Shown piece after piece: positions 63,513 to 64,000 of a stretch of 64,000 nucleotides of DNA. This DNA comes from Novosphingobium endophyticum (GTDB taxonomy: Bacteria > Pseudomonadota > Alphaproteobacteria > Sphingomonadales > Sphingomonadaceae). Numbering within the stretch: the first letter of the stretch is position 1; every line of letters starts with the position of its first letter. A program made the position numbers and the translations under genes. The notes below the pieces were generated by a model. It was not told the origin of the DNA. It saw nothing but the letters and a program-made list of their open reading frames with translations, and made no database searches. The DNA is taken from contig NZ_BMHK01000007.1 of the NCBI RefSeq assembly GCF_014640675.1, positions 112,557 through 176,556 of the forward strand, read 5' to 3'.

Positions 63513-64000
63513 CCGACGACAACGTGATCGAACAGGCGGTGACTCAAGTCCGGCGCGTGCTGGCCAATGAACTGCGCGCGCCGCAGGTGAAAGCGTTCTT
63601 CCACGAGCCGACCTTCACTGCGAGCTATGTGGTCAGCGATCCCATGACGAAGCGGGCAGCGATCGTGGACAGCGTGTGGGACTTCGATCAGCCCTCGGGT
63701 CGGACCAGCTTCGAGTCCGCCGATGAGATCATCGCCTACGTTCAGGCGCAGGGCTTCACGGTTGACTGGATCCTGGAGACCCACGCCCATGCCGATCACC
63801 TGTCGGCCGCTCCCTACCTCCAGGAAAAACTCGGCGGCAAGCTCGTCATCGGCCGGGAGATCGTCACCGTCCAACGCGTGTTCGGGAAGATTTTCAACGA
63901 AGGTACCGAGTTCGCGCGCGACGGTTCGCAGTTCGACCGGCTCGTTGCGGACGGCGAACAGCTGATGGTGGGAGAGATCCCGCTCATCGCGCTGCATGTG
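63509..64000 (+). CDS. Metallo-beta-lactamase-fold persulfide dioxygenase-like (Blh), cut by window edge
   Basis: The first 164 residues are present: MTDDNVIEQAVTQVRRVL, then VKAFFHEPTFTASYVVSDPMTKRAAIVDSVWDFD and the metal motif ETHAHADHLSAAPYLQEKLGG, in the ETHE1/Blh pattern. No rhodanese domain is seen up to the edge. The family oxidises glutathione persulfide to sulfite. Its start overlaps the repressor stop. The rest lies beyond position 64000. Confidence 0.88.
   Translation, partial: MTDDNVIEQAVTQVRRVLANELRAPQVKAFFHEPTFTASYVVSDPMTKRAAIVDSVWDFDQPSGRTSFESADEIIAYVQAQGFTVDWILETHAHADHLSAAPYLQEKLGGKLVIGREIVTVQRVFGKIFNEGTEFARDGSQFDRLVADGEQLMVGEIPLIALHV

Overview
The window is GC-rich bacterial chromosome that reads as a sphingomonad (Alphaproteobacteria, probably Novosphingobium or a close relative). 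This rests on the ATP12-type F1 assembly chaperone, GatCAB, MucR, a Fur-family regulator, a DUF1134 envelope protein, a class II DAHP synthase, and two large TonB-dependent receptors with the 'IVTGSRI/IVTGTRI' N-terminus common in this order. The species assignment is inference.

Layout, left half. Positions 1-2730 hold a minus-strand chain of five genes joined by ATGA overlaps (crcB, RluA-type pseudouridine synthase, HAD phosphatase, small membrane protein, ATP12 chaperone running off the edge). Then come rpsU, an FKBP isomerase and gatC-gatA-[antitoxin-PIN toxin]-gatB (4029-8112), where a toxin-antitoxin pair sits inside the amidotransferase operon. Next are an M16 lipoprotein protease, a SnoaL-like protein, clpB with a heat-shock-like promoter, two TonB-dependent receptors flanking a small secreted protein, an SDR-TetR-mtnP operon, an acyltransferase-3 membrane protein, and a minus-strand Tad/Flp pilus operon (25657-33068: cpaA, B, C, D, E, tadB, tadC) that lacks cpaF and a pilin gene.

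Layout, middle. Positions 33157-51767 carry mostly housekeeping genes: a hydrolase, a DAO-family oxidase, ispH-thrB-rnhA, a lipoprotein, fur-plsC, mucR, nfuA, tsaB-rimI, a second M16 protease, DAHP synthase, an SDR, a beta-helix protein, a GNAT-aspartate/aromatic aminotransferase pair, and a DUF1134 (EipA-like) protein.

Layout, right end. A tRNA-Ser(GCU) gene at 52015-52107 marks a change to accessory content: a TorF-type porin, a divergent catabolic-looking cluster (two SDRs on one side; luciferase-like monooxygenase, SDR and HSL-type esterase on the other; an IclR regulator at the end; a 42-bp dyad between the arms), an IS110-family transposase with long structured flanks, and a persulfide-response unit (MFS transporter divergent from BigR-like ArsR repressor plus metallo-beta-lactamase dioxygenase, cut by the window edge).

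The two most interesting signals are the SDR/flavin monooxygenase/esterase/IclR cluster, whose gene logic fits oxidation of an alcohol to a ketone, Baeyer-Villiger-type insertion and ester hydrolysis (inference), and the toxin-antitoxin pair with its own operator that is translationally coupled to gatB.
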